Assembly: GCA_025666215.1 (NCBI GenBank)
Contig: CP102593.1
Coordinates: 5,221,001 to 5,285,000 of the forward strand
Direction: 5' to 3'
Origin: Xanthomonas campestris pv. phormiicola
Lineage (GTDB): Bacteria; Pseudomonadota; Gammaproteobacteria; Xanthomonadales; Xanthomonadaceae
Length of the DNA stretch: 64,000 nt
Position numbers and translations under genes: made by a program. Positions 22,373-30,900 of the stretch are shown here, piece by piece (position 1 is the first letter of the stretch; each line of letters starts with the position of its first letter). The notes below the pieces were generated by a model. The model was not told where the DNA came from, searched no databases, and saw only the letters and a list, made by a program, of their open reading frames with translations.

Positions 22373-24658
22373 ATGAAAAGCCCTATGCGTCCCGCCCCGC
22401 TGCACCGTCAACTGCTCGCCCTTGCCATCGCCGCTGTCCTGCCTGGCGGCACCGCCTTGGCCAGTGACGCCGACACCGACACCACCCCACGCGATGTGGT
22501 TGCCCTGGACGAAGTCGTCGTCACCGCGCAAAAGCGCACGACCAATCTGCAGAAAACGCCGATCTCGGTGTCCGTCGTGGACGCGGAGGCCTTGAAGGAC
22601 CGCAGCGCGATCTCGATCGGCAGCCTGTCCGATGGCTCGATCCCGTCGCTGCGGGTGACGCCGTTCGCCACCCGCAGTTCCGCGCTGAACATCGGCATCC
22701 GCGGCATCGGCGCCGCCAGCGACGCCAACCAGCCGGCGCGCGATGCCGGCATCGGCGTCTACGTCGATGGTGTGTTCATGGGCCGCGCACAGGGCCTGGG
22801 CAGCATGCTGTACGACGTGGAGCGCATCGAAGTGCTGAAGGGGCCGCAGGGCACCCTGTTCGGCCGCAACACCGAAGGTGGCGCGCTCAGCATCATTACC
22901 AAACGGCCCACAGGAGAGTTCGGCGGCAACGTCAGCGCCGGCGTCTCCAACTACAACGGCTACAACACCGGCCTGCACCTGAACCTGCCCAAGGTGGGCG
23001 ACGTCAGCTTCAAGATCGACGCGGTGCAGGCCAAGCGCAATGGCACCGCCGACAACCCCATGCGCGGCGAGCGCGACTTCAACAGCTACGACAAGCGCGG
23101 CGCACGCTTGAGCGCGCTATGGCAGCCAAGCGACGACTTCTCCGCGCTGTATGCGTTCGACCGCTCCTACGACGCCACCACGCCGTACTACACGCAGCTG
23201 CTGGTGCCGGGCCCGTACGCAAGCGCCCTGCAGAAGGCCGGGGCCAGTCTGAATCGGCGCGATTCGTCGATCCTGGGTGGCCCGCAGGAAGACAGCATCG
23301 GCCGTACCAGCGGCCACCTGCTCGATCTCAGCTGGACCCTCAGCGACACCCTGGAACTGAAGTCCATCAGCTCCTACCGCGAGCTTACCCAAGGCCAGTT
23401 CGACATGGGCCTGGTCGATGCGATCTCCGCCTATGGCGGCGCGAACACCGCCTTCGGCCGTTACAGCCTCGCCAAGGTCTACCAGCACCAGTACAGCCAG
23501 GAGTTCCAGCTGATCGGCAACACCTCGCAGCTCCAGTACCTGGCGGGCGCCTTCTACTATCACGAAACCGCTGGCGACAACGCGCAGACCCCGAATATGC
23601 TGCTGTGGGGACCGGGGGGCACCAGCTACACGCTCAACCCCGCCACCAATCCGCTGAACCTGGCCAACGTGCGTATCGATCGCGCCAGCAAGGCGTGGAC
23701 CGACAGCCTGGGCCTGTTCGGCCAGGCCACCTGGACGCCCGCCGAGCTCGAACGTCTGCACCTCACCGCCGGCGGTCGCTACACGCACGACCACAAGAAA
23801 GGCAGCCTGTACATCGTCAACGGCCTGGCCACCAGCCTCGCCTTCGACGACGCCTGGGGACGCTTCGACCCGATGGTCAACATCGCCTACGACCTGAACG
23901 ACAGCGTGATGGCGTATGCCAAATACAGCACCGGCTTCAAGGCCGGTGGCGCCAACTCGCGTTCCACCACCTATACCGCCTTCGGCCCGGAAGAAGTGAT
24001 TGCCTACGAACTCGGCTTGAAATCGCAGTTCTGGGACAACCGCGCGCGCCTGAACCTGGCGCTGTTCGATTCGAAAATCGAACACAAGCAGATGGACTTC
24101 TCCCTGCCCTTCGACCCGATTAGCGGCCAGACCCGCACCACCGTGGTGACCACCAACGCGCTCAGCAACGGCACCTCGCGCGGTGCCGAGCTGGAGTTCA
24201 ACCTGATGCCGGTGGACAACCTCACCATCGGCTTGAACTACGCCTACACCCGAATCGATCCGCAGACCGCGCTCGATCCGTTCGGCGCAGGAGTGCAGGT
24301 CACCGTCAAGCCATTGCTGGCGCCCAAGAACGCCGGCAGCCTGTCGCTGGATTATCTGCTGCCGTTCGCCAACTTCGCCGCGCTCAAGTTCCACCTGGAC
24401 GGCAACTGGTCCGATGGCTACTACACCAGCGAATACGACCAGATGCTCACCGACAGCTCCTTCATCGTGAACGCCCGCGCGGCACTGATCGACCTGCCGC
24501 TGAACAGCACCGGCTCCACCCTCGCCGTCTCGCTGTGGGCGCGCAACCTGCTGGACGAACAACACCTGTTCTACAGGATCAGCAGCGCCGCCCTGGGCCA
24601 GAGCGGCATCTTCAACGATCCGCGCACCTATGGCCTGGACGTCACCGTCAACTTCTGA
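22373..24658 (+). CDS. TonB-dependent receptor (siderophore/FyuA-like type)
   Basis: 761 residues. A signal peptide ends near GGTALASDA, and a TonB box region (LDEVVVTAQKR) precedes the plug domain (DVERIEVLKGPQGTLFGRNTEGGALSIITKRP). The barrel ends with the aromatic C-terminus GLDVTVNF. The plug and length match the ferric-siderophore-like or general small-molecule receptors common in sphingomonads and xanthomonads, and differ from the larger xylan-locus receptor. It is followed 17 bp later by a secreted phosphatase gene and controlled divergently by a TetR repressor. The substrate is unknown. Confidence 0.92.
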   Translation: MKSPMRPAPLHRQLLALAIAAVLPGGTALASDADTDTTPRDVVALDEVVVTAQKRTTNLQKTPISVSVVDAEALKDRSAISIGSLSDGSIPSLRVTPFATRSSALNIGIRGIGAASDANQPARDAGIGVYVDGVFMGRAQGLGSMLYDVERIEVLKGPQGTLFGRNTEGGALSIITKRPTGEFGGNVSAGVSNYNGYNTGLHLNLPKVGDVSFKIDAVQAKRNGTADNPMRGERDFNSYDKRGARLSALWQPSDDFSALYAFDRSYDATTPYYTQLLVPGPYASALQKAGASLNRRDSSILGGPQEDSIGRTSGHLLDLSWTLSDTLELKSISSYRELTQGQFDMGLVDAISAYGGANTAFGRYSLAKVYQHQYSQEFQLIGNTSQLQYLAGAFYYHETAGDNAQTPNMLLWGPGGTSYTLNPATNPLNLANVRIDRASKAWTDSLGLFGQATWTPAELERLHLTAGGRYTHDHKKGSLYIVNGLATSLAFDDAWGRFDPMVNIAYDLNDSVMAYAKYSTGFKAGGANSRSTTYTAFGPEEVIAYELGLKSQFWDNRARLNLALFDSKIEHKQMDFSLPFDPISGQTRTTVVTTNALSNGTSRGAELEFNLMPVDNLTIGLNYAYTRIDPQTALDPFGAGVQVTVKPLLAPKNAGSLSLDYLLPFANFAALKFHLDGNWSDGYYTSEYDQMLTDSSFIVNARAALIDLPLNSTGSTLAVSLWARNLLDEQHLFYRISSAALGQSGIFNDPRTYGLDVTVNF

Positions 24659-24675
24659 ATTCCCTGGAGCCTTAT

Positions 24676-25581
24676 ATGAAGCACTACCGTACAGAACTCG
24701 TCCTCGCCATGGTCCTGAGCCTGCCGCTGCTCGCCGGCAGCCCCGTCGCGTTCGCGCACGCGCCGGCCACCGGGACCACGACCGCCACCGCGCCCACCGC
24801 CAACGTGCAACCCGACGCCGACGACGCACAGCGGGTCATTGTCCTGCAGGGCGCGTGGAACGCCCGCAGCCTCGCCGGCCTGCGAGGCAGCCATGGCCCT
24901 GTCCCGGCCAACGCCTTCGTGCGCACCGCGGACCTGGGCCAAGTGACCAACGCCGACCGCGACGCCCTGGCCGCCGCTGGCGTCACGCTGGATATCGACC
25001 TGCGTACTGCCGACGAAGAAGCGCATTCGCCGGACCTGCTGGCCACCGACCCTCGTTTTGCCTACCAGCGCATCTCGCTGATGGGCACCGAGAGGATGGA
25101 CCTGCAGCAGATGCTGATGGCCTTTCCGGACACGCTGGGCGCGGCCTATGTGCAGTGGATGGACCATAACCAGTCGCAGTTCAAGCAGGTCTTCCAGCGC
25201 ATCGCCGCCCAGCGCGACGGCACCGTGCTGTTCCACTGCAGCGCCGGCAAGGACCGCACCGGCGTCATCACCGCGCTGCTGCTCGACCTGGCCGGCATCT
25301 CCCGCGCGGACATCACGCACAACTATGCGATCTCCGCCCATTATCTCGAGGGCCAGCCCAAGGACGCGGCAATGAACGCGCAGATCATGGAGCTGATCAA
25401 GCAGCACCCGGAAGTCGGCGGGAAGATGGCCGGCTTGACCGGTACCGCGCCGGAGAACATGGAGATGTTCCTGTCCACATTGCACCAGCAGTATGGCGGT
25501 GCCGAGGGCTATCTGAAGGCGATCGGCGTCAGCGCGGCGGAAATCGCGCAACTCAAGCTGCGGCTTGGACAAGCCGGCTAA
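24676..25581 (+). CDS. Exported tyrosine/lipid phosphatase (MptpB/LipA-like P-loop)
   Basis: 301 residues with a Sec signal peptide (LVLAMVLSLPLLAGSPVAFA). The active-site loop is HCSAGKDRTG with Cys188 and Arg194. The Lys-Asp pair inside the loop is the signature of the Y_phosphatase3 group (Listeria LipA, Mycobacterium MptpB), which act on phosphotyrosine and phosphoinositides. An upstream DIDLRTADEEAHSPD segment matches the family's D-L-R motif. It is 17 bp behind the TonB-dependent receptor, so the two are probably co-transcribed under the TetR operator. Location is periplasm or outside the cell. A hairpin follows the stop. Confidence 0.9.
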   Translation: MKHYRTELVLAMVLSLPLLAGSPVAFAHAPATGTTTATAPTANVQPDADDAQRVIVLQGAWNARSLAGLRGSHGPVPANAFVRTADLGQVTNADRDALAAAGVTLDIDLRTADEEAHSPDLLATDPRFAYQRISLMGTERMDLQQMLMAFPDTLGAAYVQWMDHNQSQFKQVFQRIAAQRDGTVLFHCSAGKDRTGVITALLLDLAGISRADITHNYAISAHYLEGQPKDAAMNAQIMELIKQHPEVGGKMAGLTGTAPENMEMFLSTLHQQYGGAEGYLKAIGVSAAEIAQLKLRLGQAG

Positions 25582-25586
25582 AACAA

Positions 25587-25607
25587 CCGCCCCGACGGTC
25601 GGGGCGG
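25587..25607 (+). terminator. Hairpin terminator after the phosphatase gene
   Basis: CCGCCCCGAC pairs perfectly with GTCGGGGCGG starting 6 nt after the stop codon, followed by CTGCTTCGTCC rather than a long T-run. It probably ends the receptor-phosphatase transcript. Confidence 0.65.
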
Positions 25608-25619
25608 CTGCTTCGTCCG

Positions 25620-25760
25620 CACGGCCAGCGCATCGACGCCCTGGCCGCGCTCGACAAGCCAGCTGCGGGGCTGCCGAACGCCTTGCGCTTGCGGCAACCG
25701 GCCTGCATTTGCTGTTCGCGGTATAGCCGCTCCACACGCCTGTGGTTGTTGGCCCCGCGT
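25620..25760 (-). pseudogene. IS3-family transposase (OrfB) scrap
   Basis: On the minus strand a segment reads NNHRRVERLYREQQMQ followed by RKRK, which resembles the N-terminal helix region of IS3-type OrfB transposases (the N-H-K-R-V-x-R-L-Y-R pattern). Only about 30 residues are recognisable. The DDE catalytic core and the inverted repeats are absent, and flanking sequence diverges. It marks an old insertion or rearrangement between the phosphatase and DUF6624 genes. Confidence 0.5.
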
Positions 25761-25871
25761 TTGTTGCCTTCACCAGCGTAACGCTTGACCCATGCCATGG
25801 AACAACGGCTGATGTAAGGTCTCATTCCAATGGCGCGCGCAGTTATGGGCGATGGAAGGCATAGGATTCAT

Positions 25872-26780
25872 ATGAAACATTGGCATGTGCTTTTTGTCTC
25901 GCTGGTTGTCGCTAGCGTCGCTCCGGCCGGTGCCGCTGATGCCCCAAGTCTCGATGCAGCCCTCCAGGCCTACGACGCGAAGGACTACGGGAAGTGCGCC
26001 GACACCCTGGCCGCGATCGACCAAGCACCTGCAGGGCTGCCGAGCGGCATGGATCTCTTCTACATCGAGTGCTTGTCCGCTGCCGGAAGAACGGATGCCG
26101 CGTTTGCTGTCCTCGACAAGCAGCTGCCGCAGGGACGAGTCGATGTGGAGGATCTGAAGCACAAGGACCGCCCAGGCCTCAACAAACTTCGCACTGCCTC
26201 CGGTTGGGCAACGATGCTGGCCAAGGCCGAGCGGCTCGATGCCGCACGCCGGGCGCGTATCGACCAGCCGCTGCGCCGGGAGTTGCTGGCACGCGTGGAG
26301 AAGGACCAGGCCGTCAGGCAGAAGGCCATTGCTGACGGCAACACTGCCGAAGCGTGGCAGCGGACGGTGCCGGTGGACCGGGACAACACCACCTGGTTGA
26401 AGAAGGTGGTGGCGGAAAAAGGATGGCCCACCAGGTCCATGGTCGGCGAAGACGGTTCCAAGGCCGCCTTCCTGATCGCCCAGCACGCCACGCTCGACCC
26501 TGGCTTCCAGGAGCAGGTTCTGGCGCAGATGCAGGCAGCGCTCGAGCAGAAGGAGGCCGACCCTGCCGATTTCGCGCTGCTCAAGGATCGCGTGCTGTTA
26601 CACCAAGGCAAGCCGCAACTCTATGGAACCCAGTTCGGAACGGATCCGGACGGAACGATGTTCCTGGACACCACCCAGGATCTGGACGGCCTGGATGCGC
26701 GTCGCCAGGCGATGGGGCTGCCGCCGATTGCCGACTACAAGAAAACCCTGTCCAAGCTCTATCACGCGAAGGTGCGGTGA
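25872..26780 (+). CDS. DUF6624-family exported protein
   Basis: 302 residues from ATG 25872. A signal peptide (LFVSLVVASVAPAGAAD) is followed by a helical repeat-like N-terminal half (ALQAYDAKDYGKCADTLAAI, TPR-like spacing). The C-terminal half is of the DUF6624 type: EKGWPTRSMVGEDGSKAAFLIAQHA, ALLKDRVLLHQGKPQLYGTQF and GLPPIADYKK. The function of the domain is not established. Base composition is lower in GC than neighbouring core genes. It lies among mobile scraps, which suggests it came in by transfer. Confidence 0.75.
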   Translation: MKHWHVLFVSLVVASVAPAGAADAPSLDAALQAYDAKDYGKCADTLAAIDQAPAGLPSGMDLFYIECLSAAGRTDAAFAVLDKQLPQGRVDVEDLKHKDRPGLNKLRTASGWATMLAKAERLDAARRARIDQPLRRELLARVEKDQAVRQKAIADGNTAEAWQRTVPVDRDNTTWLKKVVAEKGWPTRSMVGEDGSKAAFLIAQHATLDPGFQEQVLAQMQAALEQKEADPADFALLKDRVLLHQGKPQLYGTQFGTDPDGTMFLDTTQDLDGLDARRQAMGLPPIADYKKTLSKLYHAKVR

Positions 26781-26828
26781 ACCGCTTGGTGCGCAGCCTA
26801 GACAACCACGCCAGGCGACTTCAACCCT

Positions 26829-26885
26829 CGGCTGGCCACTCGCGAAAGTTCACGCACACCGTCCTCTTGTCCAGCATTGCACATA
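26829..26885 (-). pseudogene. Duplicated C-terminal scrap of the VOC-family gene
   Basis: Reading minus strand, AMLDKRTVCVNFREWPA closely matches the C-terminus of the intact VOC gene (AMLDKTTVCVNFRQWLAD) that lies 2 kb away in the same orientation. About 52 bp are similar at DNA level. The rest of the gene is missing. The two copies flank the photolyase and DUF2256 genes. Confidence 0.6.
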
Positions 26886-26963
26886 GCAGGAACTGACGAT
26901 CAGCAAATCCGCGGCAATCAAAGCGCTTACTTTGTCTCTGTGGCTTGCCGACTCTCTCAGCCG

Positions 26964-28514
26964 CTATAACGTCTCAAGCCGCGCCCGCACCCACCCGGCA
27001 TGCTCACGCAACCCCTGCAGTTGCGCCCCCTCCATCTTGCCAAGCTGCCGATACACCATCCCCAGCCGTTGATTCTGGCCAAGCGTCGCCTGGTGGCGAG
27101 CGAAGAAATCCCAGTACAGCGCGTTGTACGGACAGGCGCGTTCGCCGGTTTTCTGCTTCTTGTGGTAGTGGCAGCCCTGACAGTAGTCGCTCATGCGGTC
27201 GATGTAGGCGGCGCTGCTGGCGTAGGGCTTGGTGGCCAGCAAGCCGCCGTCGGCGAACTGGCTCATGCCCACGGTGTTGGGCAGCTCCACCCACTCGAAG
27301 GCGTCAATGTACACGCCCAGGTACCAGCGGTGCACGGCGGCCGGGTCCAGGCCGGCCAGCAGGGCGAAGTTGCCGATGACCATGAGCCGTTGGATGTGGT
27401 GGGCGTAGGCCTCGTCCAGCGATTGGCCGATGGCGTGGCGCAGGCAGCGCATGCGCGTGTCGCCGGTCCAGAACCAGCCGGGTAGCGGCGTGTGCTGGTC
27501 GAGCGCGTTGCGTTGGGCATAGCCAGGCATGTGCGCCCAGTAGATGCCGCGCACGTACTCGCGCCAGCCCAGGATCTGCCGAATGAAACCCTCCACCGCC
27601 GCCAGCGGCGCGGCGCCGGCGTCGTAGGCGGCCTGCGCGCGTTCCACCACTTCGTGCGGGCGCAGCATCTTGGTGTTGAGCGCGAACGACAGCTGCGAGT
27701 GGAACAGGCGCGGGCTGCGCGTGCTCATCGCGTCCTCGTAGCGGCCGAACTGCGGCAGCGCGCTGGCGATGAAGTGATCGAGCCAGGCCAGCGCCTCGCC
27801 GCGGTTGAGCGGCCAGCGCAGCTGGCTGGCCTGCGGCTGGCCGAAGCTGGCCACGCCGGCGGCCTGGATGGTGGACCACAGTGCGCTGTGATCGTGCGTA
27901 GGGCGCGCATCCGGCGGCGGCGGTGGCGTCCCGGGCCAGGGCTGGCGGTTGTCGTGATCGTAGTTCCACTGGCCGCCCTCGGGCGCGCCGGTGGCGTCGA
28001 CCAGCACATGATGGCGCTGGCGCATGCGCCGGTAGAAGTGCTCCATCAGCCACTGCTTGCGCCCGCGAAACAGCTCGGCCAGCTCGGTGCGCGTGGTGTA
28101 GAAATGCGCGCTGTCCACCGCCTGGGTGGCAAACGGCTGCGCGGCGCACCATTGCCGCAGTTGCGCGTCCAGCCGCCATTCGTCCGGGTCCTGGTACTCC
28201 AGGCGCTGCGCGCGGTAGTGCGCCATCAGCGCGGCCAGGTTGTCGGGGATGGACTGTCGGTTGCTGACGTCGTCGATGGCGACATAGCGCACGCGGTACC
28301 CGGCTGCGCGCAGCTGCCGGGCGAAATCGCGCATGGCAGCGAAGAGGGCCAGGATCTTCTGCGCGTGGTGCAGGACGTAGTCGGTTTCCTGGCGGACTTC
28401 CATCAGCACGTAGACCACGCCGGAATCGCACACGTCGAACCACGCGTGGTCGGGATTGAGCTGGTCGCCCAGGACCAGGCGCAGGGTGTGGGTCTGGGAC
28501 AACGTGTGGTTCAT
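26964..28514 (-). CDS. Iron-sulfur bacterial cryptochrome/photolyase (deoxyribodipyrimidine photolyase-related)
   Basis: 516 residues. The N-terminus (LRLVLGDQLNPDHAWF) and overall pattern are those of the photolyase-related protein family. The C-terminal half holds FAD-domain motifs (HSQLSFALNTKMLRP, ILGWREYVRGIYW, MVIGNFALLAGLDP). Four cysteines, Cys357, Cys445, Cys448 and Cys461 (MRCLRH, DYCQGCHY, RACPYNALYWDF), fit the 4Fe-4S ligands of the FeS-BCP group such as Agrobacterium PhrB, a (6-4) photolyase. It is a light-dependent DNA repair enzyme or photosensor in the cytoplasm. The DUF2256 gene just upstream is a common companion. Confidence 0.93.
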   Translation of the reverse strand: MNHTLSQTHTLRLVLGDQLNPDHAWFDVCDSGVVYVLMEVRQETDYVLHHAQKILALFAAMRDFARQLRAAGYRVRYVAIDDVSNRQSIPDNLAALMAHYRAQRLEYQDPDEWRLDAQLRQWCAAQPFATQAVDSAHFYTTRTELAELFRGRKQWLMEHFYRRMRQRHHVLVDATGAPEGGQWNYDHDNRQPWPGTPPPPPDARPTHDHSALWSTIQAAGVASFGQPQASQLRWPLNRGEALAWLDHFIASALPQFGRYEDAMSTRSPRLFHSQLSFALNTKMLRPHEVVERAQAAYDAGAAPLAAVEGFIRQILGWREYVRGIYWAHMPGYAQRNALDQHTPLPGWFWTGDTRMRCLRHAIGQSLDEAYAHHIQRLMVIGNFALLAGLDPAAVHRWYLGVYIDAFEWVELPNTVGMSQFADGGLLATKPYASSAAYIDRMSDYCQGCHYHKKQKTGERACPYNALYWDFFARHQATLGQNQRLGMVYRQLGKMEGAQLQGLREHAGWVRARLETL

Positions 28515-28569
28515 GCAGGGTGCCGGGCGAGCAGTCGCACAGGATGAAGGAATCGCAGCGCCGCGCGAC

Positions 28570-28734
28570 TCATTGAACCGCCGGAGCGCGTACGCGCTTG
28601 CGCTCGCCGCGGCAGCGATCGGAACAGTACTTCACCTCATCCCAGACCTTCTCCCACTTCTTGCGCCAGCGGAACGGCCGGGCGCAGTGCAGGCAGCGCT
28701 TCTCTGGCAGGTCGTGCTTCTTGCGCGTCGCCAT
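28570..28734 (-). CDS. DUF2256 small zinc-finger-like protein
   Basis: 54 residues from ATG 28734. The sequence is strongly basic with two Cys pairs, KRCLHCARPF and YCSDRCRGERK, separated by FRWRKKWEKVWDEVK. This is the DUF2256 pattern. Such genes are repeatedly found beside FeS cryptochrome/photolyase genes, and here the photolyase starts 55 bp downstream on the same strand, so they are likely one operon. The four cysteines could bind zinc or help deliver a metal cluster, but that is inference. Confidence 0.85.
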   Translation of the reverse strand: MATRKKHDLPEKRCLHCARPFRWRKKWEKVWDEVKYCSDRCRGERKRVRAPAVQ

Positions 28735-28838
28735 ATGCGCTCAGATCCGATTACGCGTACGTGAGGTGTCCGCATCGGCCAGGCACGCCGCCGGCATATG
28801 CCGCAAACTCGCTCTACGAAGACACCGTAACGGCCTGG

Positions 28839-29198
28839 CTAGTCGGCAAGCCACTGACGAAAATTCACGCACACCGTGGTCTTGTCCAGCATCGCGAACT
28901 CGCGCGCCCCCCAGGGCCTGAGCGCGACGGTGTTGCAATTCGGATGGAGAAAATGCGGCACGCGTGCGGACATTTCCGCGAAGATCGCATCGACATCGTC
29001 GGTGTCGACGCTGAGCTCCGGCCGATCCTTCGCCGCCCACTCGGGGTTCTCGACCAGATAGGCCTTGGCGCCGTCGCGTGCGACGACGGCCATGGTCGCG
29101 TCCTGGTACAGGACGGCAAAGCCCAGGCCGTCGACGAAGAAGTCGAGTCCGTCCTGCAGGCGGTCGTAGAAGATCTTTGGGATGAGGTTCTTGAACAT
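28839..29198 (-). CDS. VOC (glyoxalase/bleomycin resistance) family protein
   Basis: 119 residues from ATG 29198. The beta-alpha-beta-beta-beta modules of the VOC fold are visible: FYDRLQDGLDFFVDGLGFAVLY, then VDTDDVDAIFAEM, LRPWGAREFAMLDKTTVCVNFRQW. Such proteins may bind or modify small molecules or act as antibiotic-binding proteins. No substrate can be assigned. Extending to an upstream start at 29297 would add a low-quality leader. A duplicated scrap of its last codons lies at 26829-26885. Confidence 0.85.
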   Translation of the reverse strand: MFKNLIPKIFYDRLQDGLDFFVDGLGFAVLYQDATMAVVARDGAKAYLVENPEWAAKDRPELSVDTDDVDAIFAEMSARVPHFLHPNCNTVALRPWGAREFAMLDKTTVCVNFRQWLAD

Positions 29199-29238
29199 CG
29201 GGGTTCCTGCGCTGGCGGAGGAAGGTAAGCGGCGAATG

Positions 29239-30702
29239 TCACATCGACGCAAGGGCTTGCCGCGTGCTCCCATGGCTTCTGTCGCCCAGCGCAGCATAAA
29301 CGCTTCGCATTGCCTTCACGAAACGTACATCTCCCGACAGCGGCGCAAACACGGCATTCAGCGCCAGGAAGGCGTTCACGTCATGGCCCGCATCACCAGT
29401 CGCACCGCGCCCGATCCCGGTCAGCACTTCGCTCATCGGGTCCACCAGCGCCACGCCGGCGCGCGCCTGCCGCCGCACGAACTGCATCCACGCTGCGATC
29501 GGCAGGCACAGACGGTCGATGCGGCGGCCGGCGGCCAGGGCATCGGCGATGGTGCCGAGCAGGCGTACCGGCAGTTTCTGCGAGCCGTCCCAGGCGATCT
29601 GCGCCAGGCGGTGGGCGATGGCGGGGTTGCGGAAACGGGCGAGGATGGCGCCGGTGTAGTGCTGCGGGTCGAAGCCGGGCATCGGCGTCAACGTGGGGGC
29701 GATGTCCTCGCGCATCAGGGTTTCGACGAAGGCGGCCAGTTGCGGGTGGCGCATGGCGTCGGCGACGGTGTCCAGGTCGAGCAGGGAGCCCAGATACGCC
29801 AGCGCGGAGTGCGGGCCGTTGAGCAGGCGCAGCTTGGCGCGATCAAAGCCGGCGATGTCGTCGCTCAGGGTGACGCCGGCGCGCTCGAAGGCGGGGCGGC
29901 CGTTGCAGAAGCGGTCTTCGATCACCCATTGGCTGTAGCGCTCGCGCTGGATCGGCCAGGCGTCGTCGCAACCCAGTTGCGCGGCGACGCGCTCGCGCAG
30001 CGCGTCGTCGCTGGCCGGGGTGATGCTGTCGACCATCGAGCGCGGGAACGCGGCTTCGGTTTCGATCCAGGCGGCCAGTGCCGGGTCGATGGCGTGCGCG
30101 AACTGCAGCACGGCGCGGCGCAGCTTGCCGCCGTTGTCGGGCAGGTTGTCGCAGCTGAGCACGGTGTACGCCGCCAGGCCCAGGCGCAGGCGTTCGCGCA
30201 GGCCGGCGACGAGGTAGCCGATGGCGCTGCGCGGGGCATGCGCGGCGGCGAGATCGTGGACGATGTCCGGATGAGCGAAGTCGAGCTGTTCGCCGGCCAG
30301 GCAGTAGCCCTTCTCGGTGACGGTGAGGGTGACCAGGCGCACCGCGGGGTCGGCCAGGCGGGCCAGGACGGCGGGTTGTTCGTCCTGCGCGCAGAGCACT
30401 TCGCGGATGGCGCCGATGATGCGCAGCTCGGGGGGTTCGTCGAGCAGGGCGAGGGTGTAGAGGCCGTCCTGCGGGCGCAGTGCGTCGCGCAGCTGCGGGC
30501 TGTGCAGGGACACGGCGCTGATCGCCCAGTCCGGTTCGTCGGCGAGCAGGTCGTCGAGGTAGACCGCCTGGTGGGCGCGGTGGAAGGCGCCGGCGCCGAG
30601 GTGGACGATGCCGATGCGGACGCGGTCCAGCGCGTAGGTTGGGCGGGCGATGGCCGTCGGCAGGCTGGGGAGTGTGGCGGCGGTGAGGCGTGGTTCGGTC
30701 AC
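29239..30702 (-). CDS. uxuB: D-mannonate oxidoreductase (fructuronate reductase)
   Basis: 487 residues from a GTG start at 30702. It reduces D-fructuronate to D-mannonate with NADH, step two of glucuronate breakdown. The mannitol dehydrogenase family motifs are clear: VRIGIVHLGAGAFHRAHQA (nucleotide fold), SCDNLPDNGGKLR, FPRSMVDSITPAS, and the catalytic KLRLLNGPHSALAYLG with the family Lys. A 4-codon frame (ATG at 30713) ends in TGA overlapping the GTG, and no strong Shine-Dalgarno is visible. It is last in the block-2 run, separated from the GH3 gene by a hairpin and two REP-like units. Confidence 0.94.
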   Translation of the reverse strand: MTEPRLTAATLPSLPTAIARPTYALDRVRIGIVHLGAGAFHRAHQAVYLDDLLADEPDWAISAVSLHSPQLRDALRPQDGLYTLALLDEPPELRIIGAIREVLCAQDEQPAVLARLADPAVRLVTLTVTEKGYCLAGEQLDFAHPDIVHDLAAAHAPRSAIGYLVAGLRERLRLGLAAYTVLSCDNLPDNGGKLRRAVLQFAHAIDPALAAWIETEAAFPRSMVDSITPASDDALRERVAAQLGCDDAWPIQRERYSQWVIEDRFCNGRPAFERAGVTLSDDIAGFDRAKLRLLNGPHSALAYLGSLLDLDTVADAMRHPQLAAFVETLMREDIAPTLTPMPGFDPQHYTGAILARFRNPAIAHRLAQIAWDGSQKLPVRLLGTIADALAAGRRIDRLCLPIAAWMQFVRRQARAGVALVDPMSEVLTGIGRGATGDAGHDVNAFLALNAVFAPLSGDVRFVKAMRSVYAALGDRSHGSTRQALASM

Positions 30703-30754
30703 GGGCAGTCCATGAGGGGGATTTTTTTCGGTCTGAGACTTGGTCGGCAGGGCT

Positions 30755-30840
30755 GTCGGGACTGAAGTCCCTCCCACAATGGAGCTGAGGCGAGCGGGGG
30801 TTGGGCCGGTGAGGCGGTCGCGGCTGAAGCCGCTCCCACA
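30755..30840. repeat. Two REP-like units between uxuB and the GH3 gene
   Basis: Two direct copies of the 24-bp unit, GTCGGGACTGAAGTCCCTCC-type at 30755-30778 and GTCGCGGCTGAAGCCGCTCC-type at 30817-30840, both ending CCCACA. Each can form a small stem around GACTGAAGTC or GGCTGAAGCC. Confidence 0.75.
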
Positions 30841-30861
30841 GGGATCGCGGGGGTCCGGTTC

Positions 30862-30892
30862 GGTGGTGCGAGCGGTGACGGCTCGCACCACC
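30862..30892 (-). terminator. 12-bp-stem hairpin between the GH3 and uxuB genes
   Basis: GGTGGTGCGAGC pairs perfectly with GCTCGCACCACC around a 7-nt loop, 9 nt past the GH3 stop (minus strand). It may terminate or attenuate the glycosidase operon before uxuB. No T-run follows. Confidence 0.55.
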
Positions 30893-30900
30893 GATTGCGG

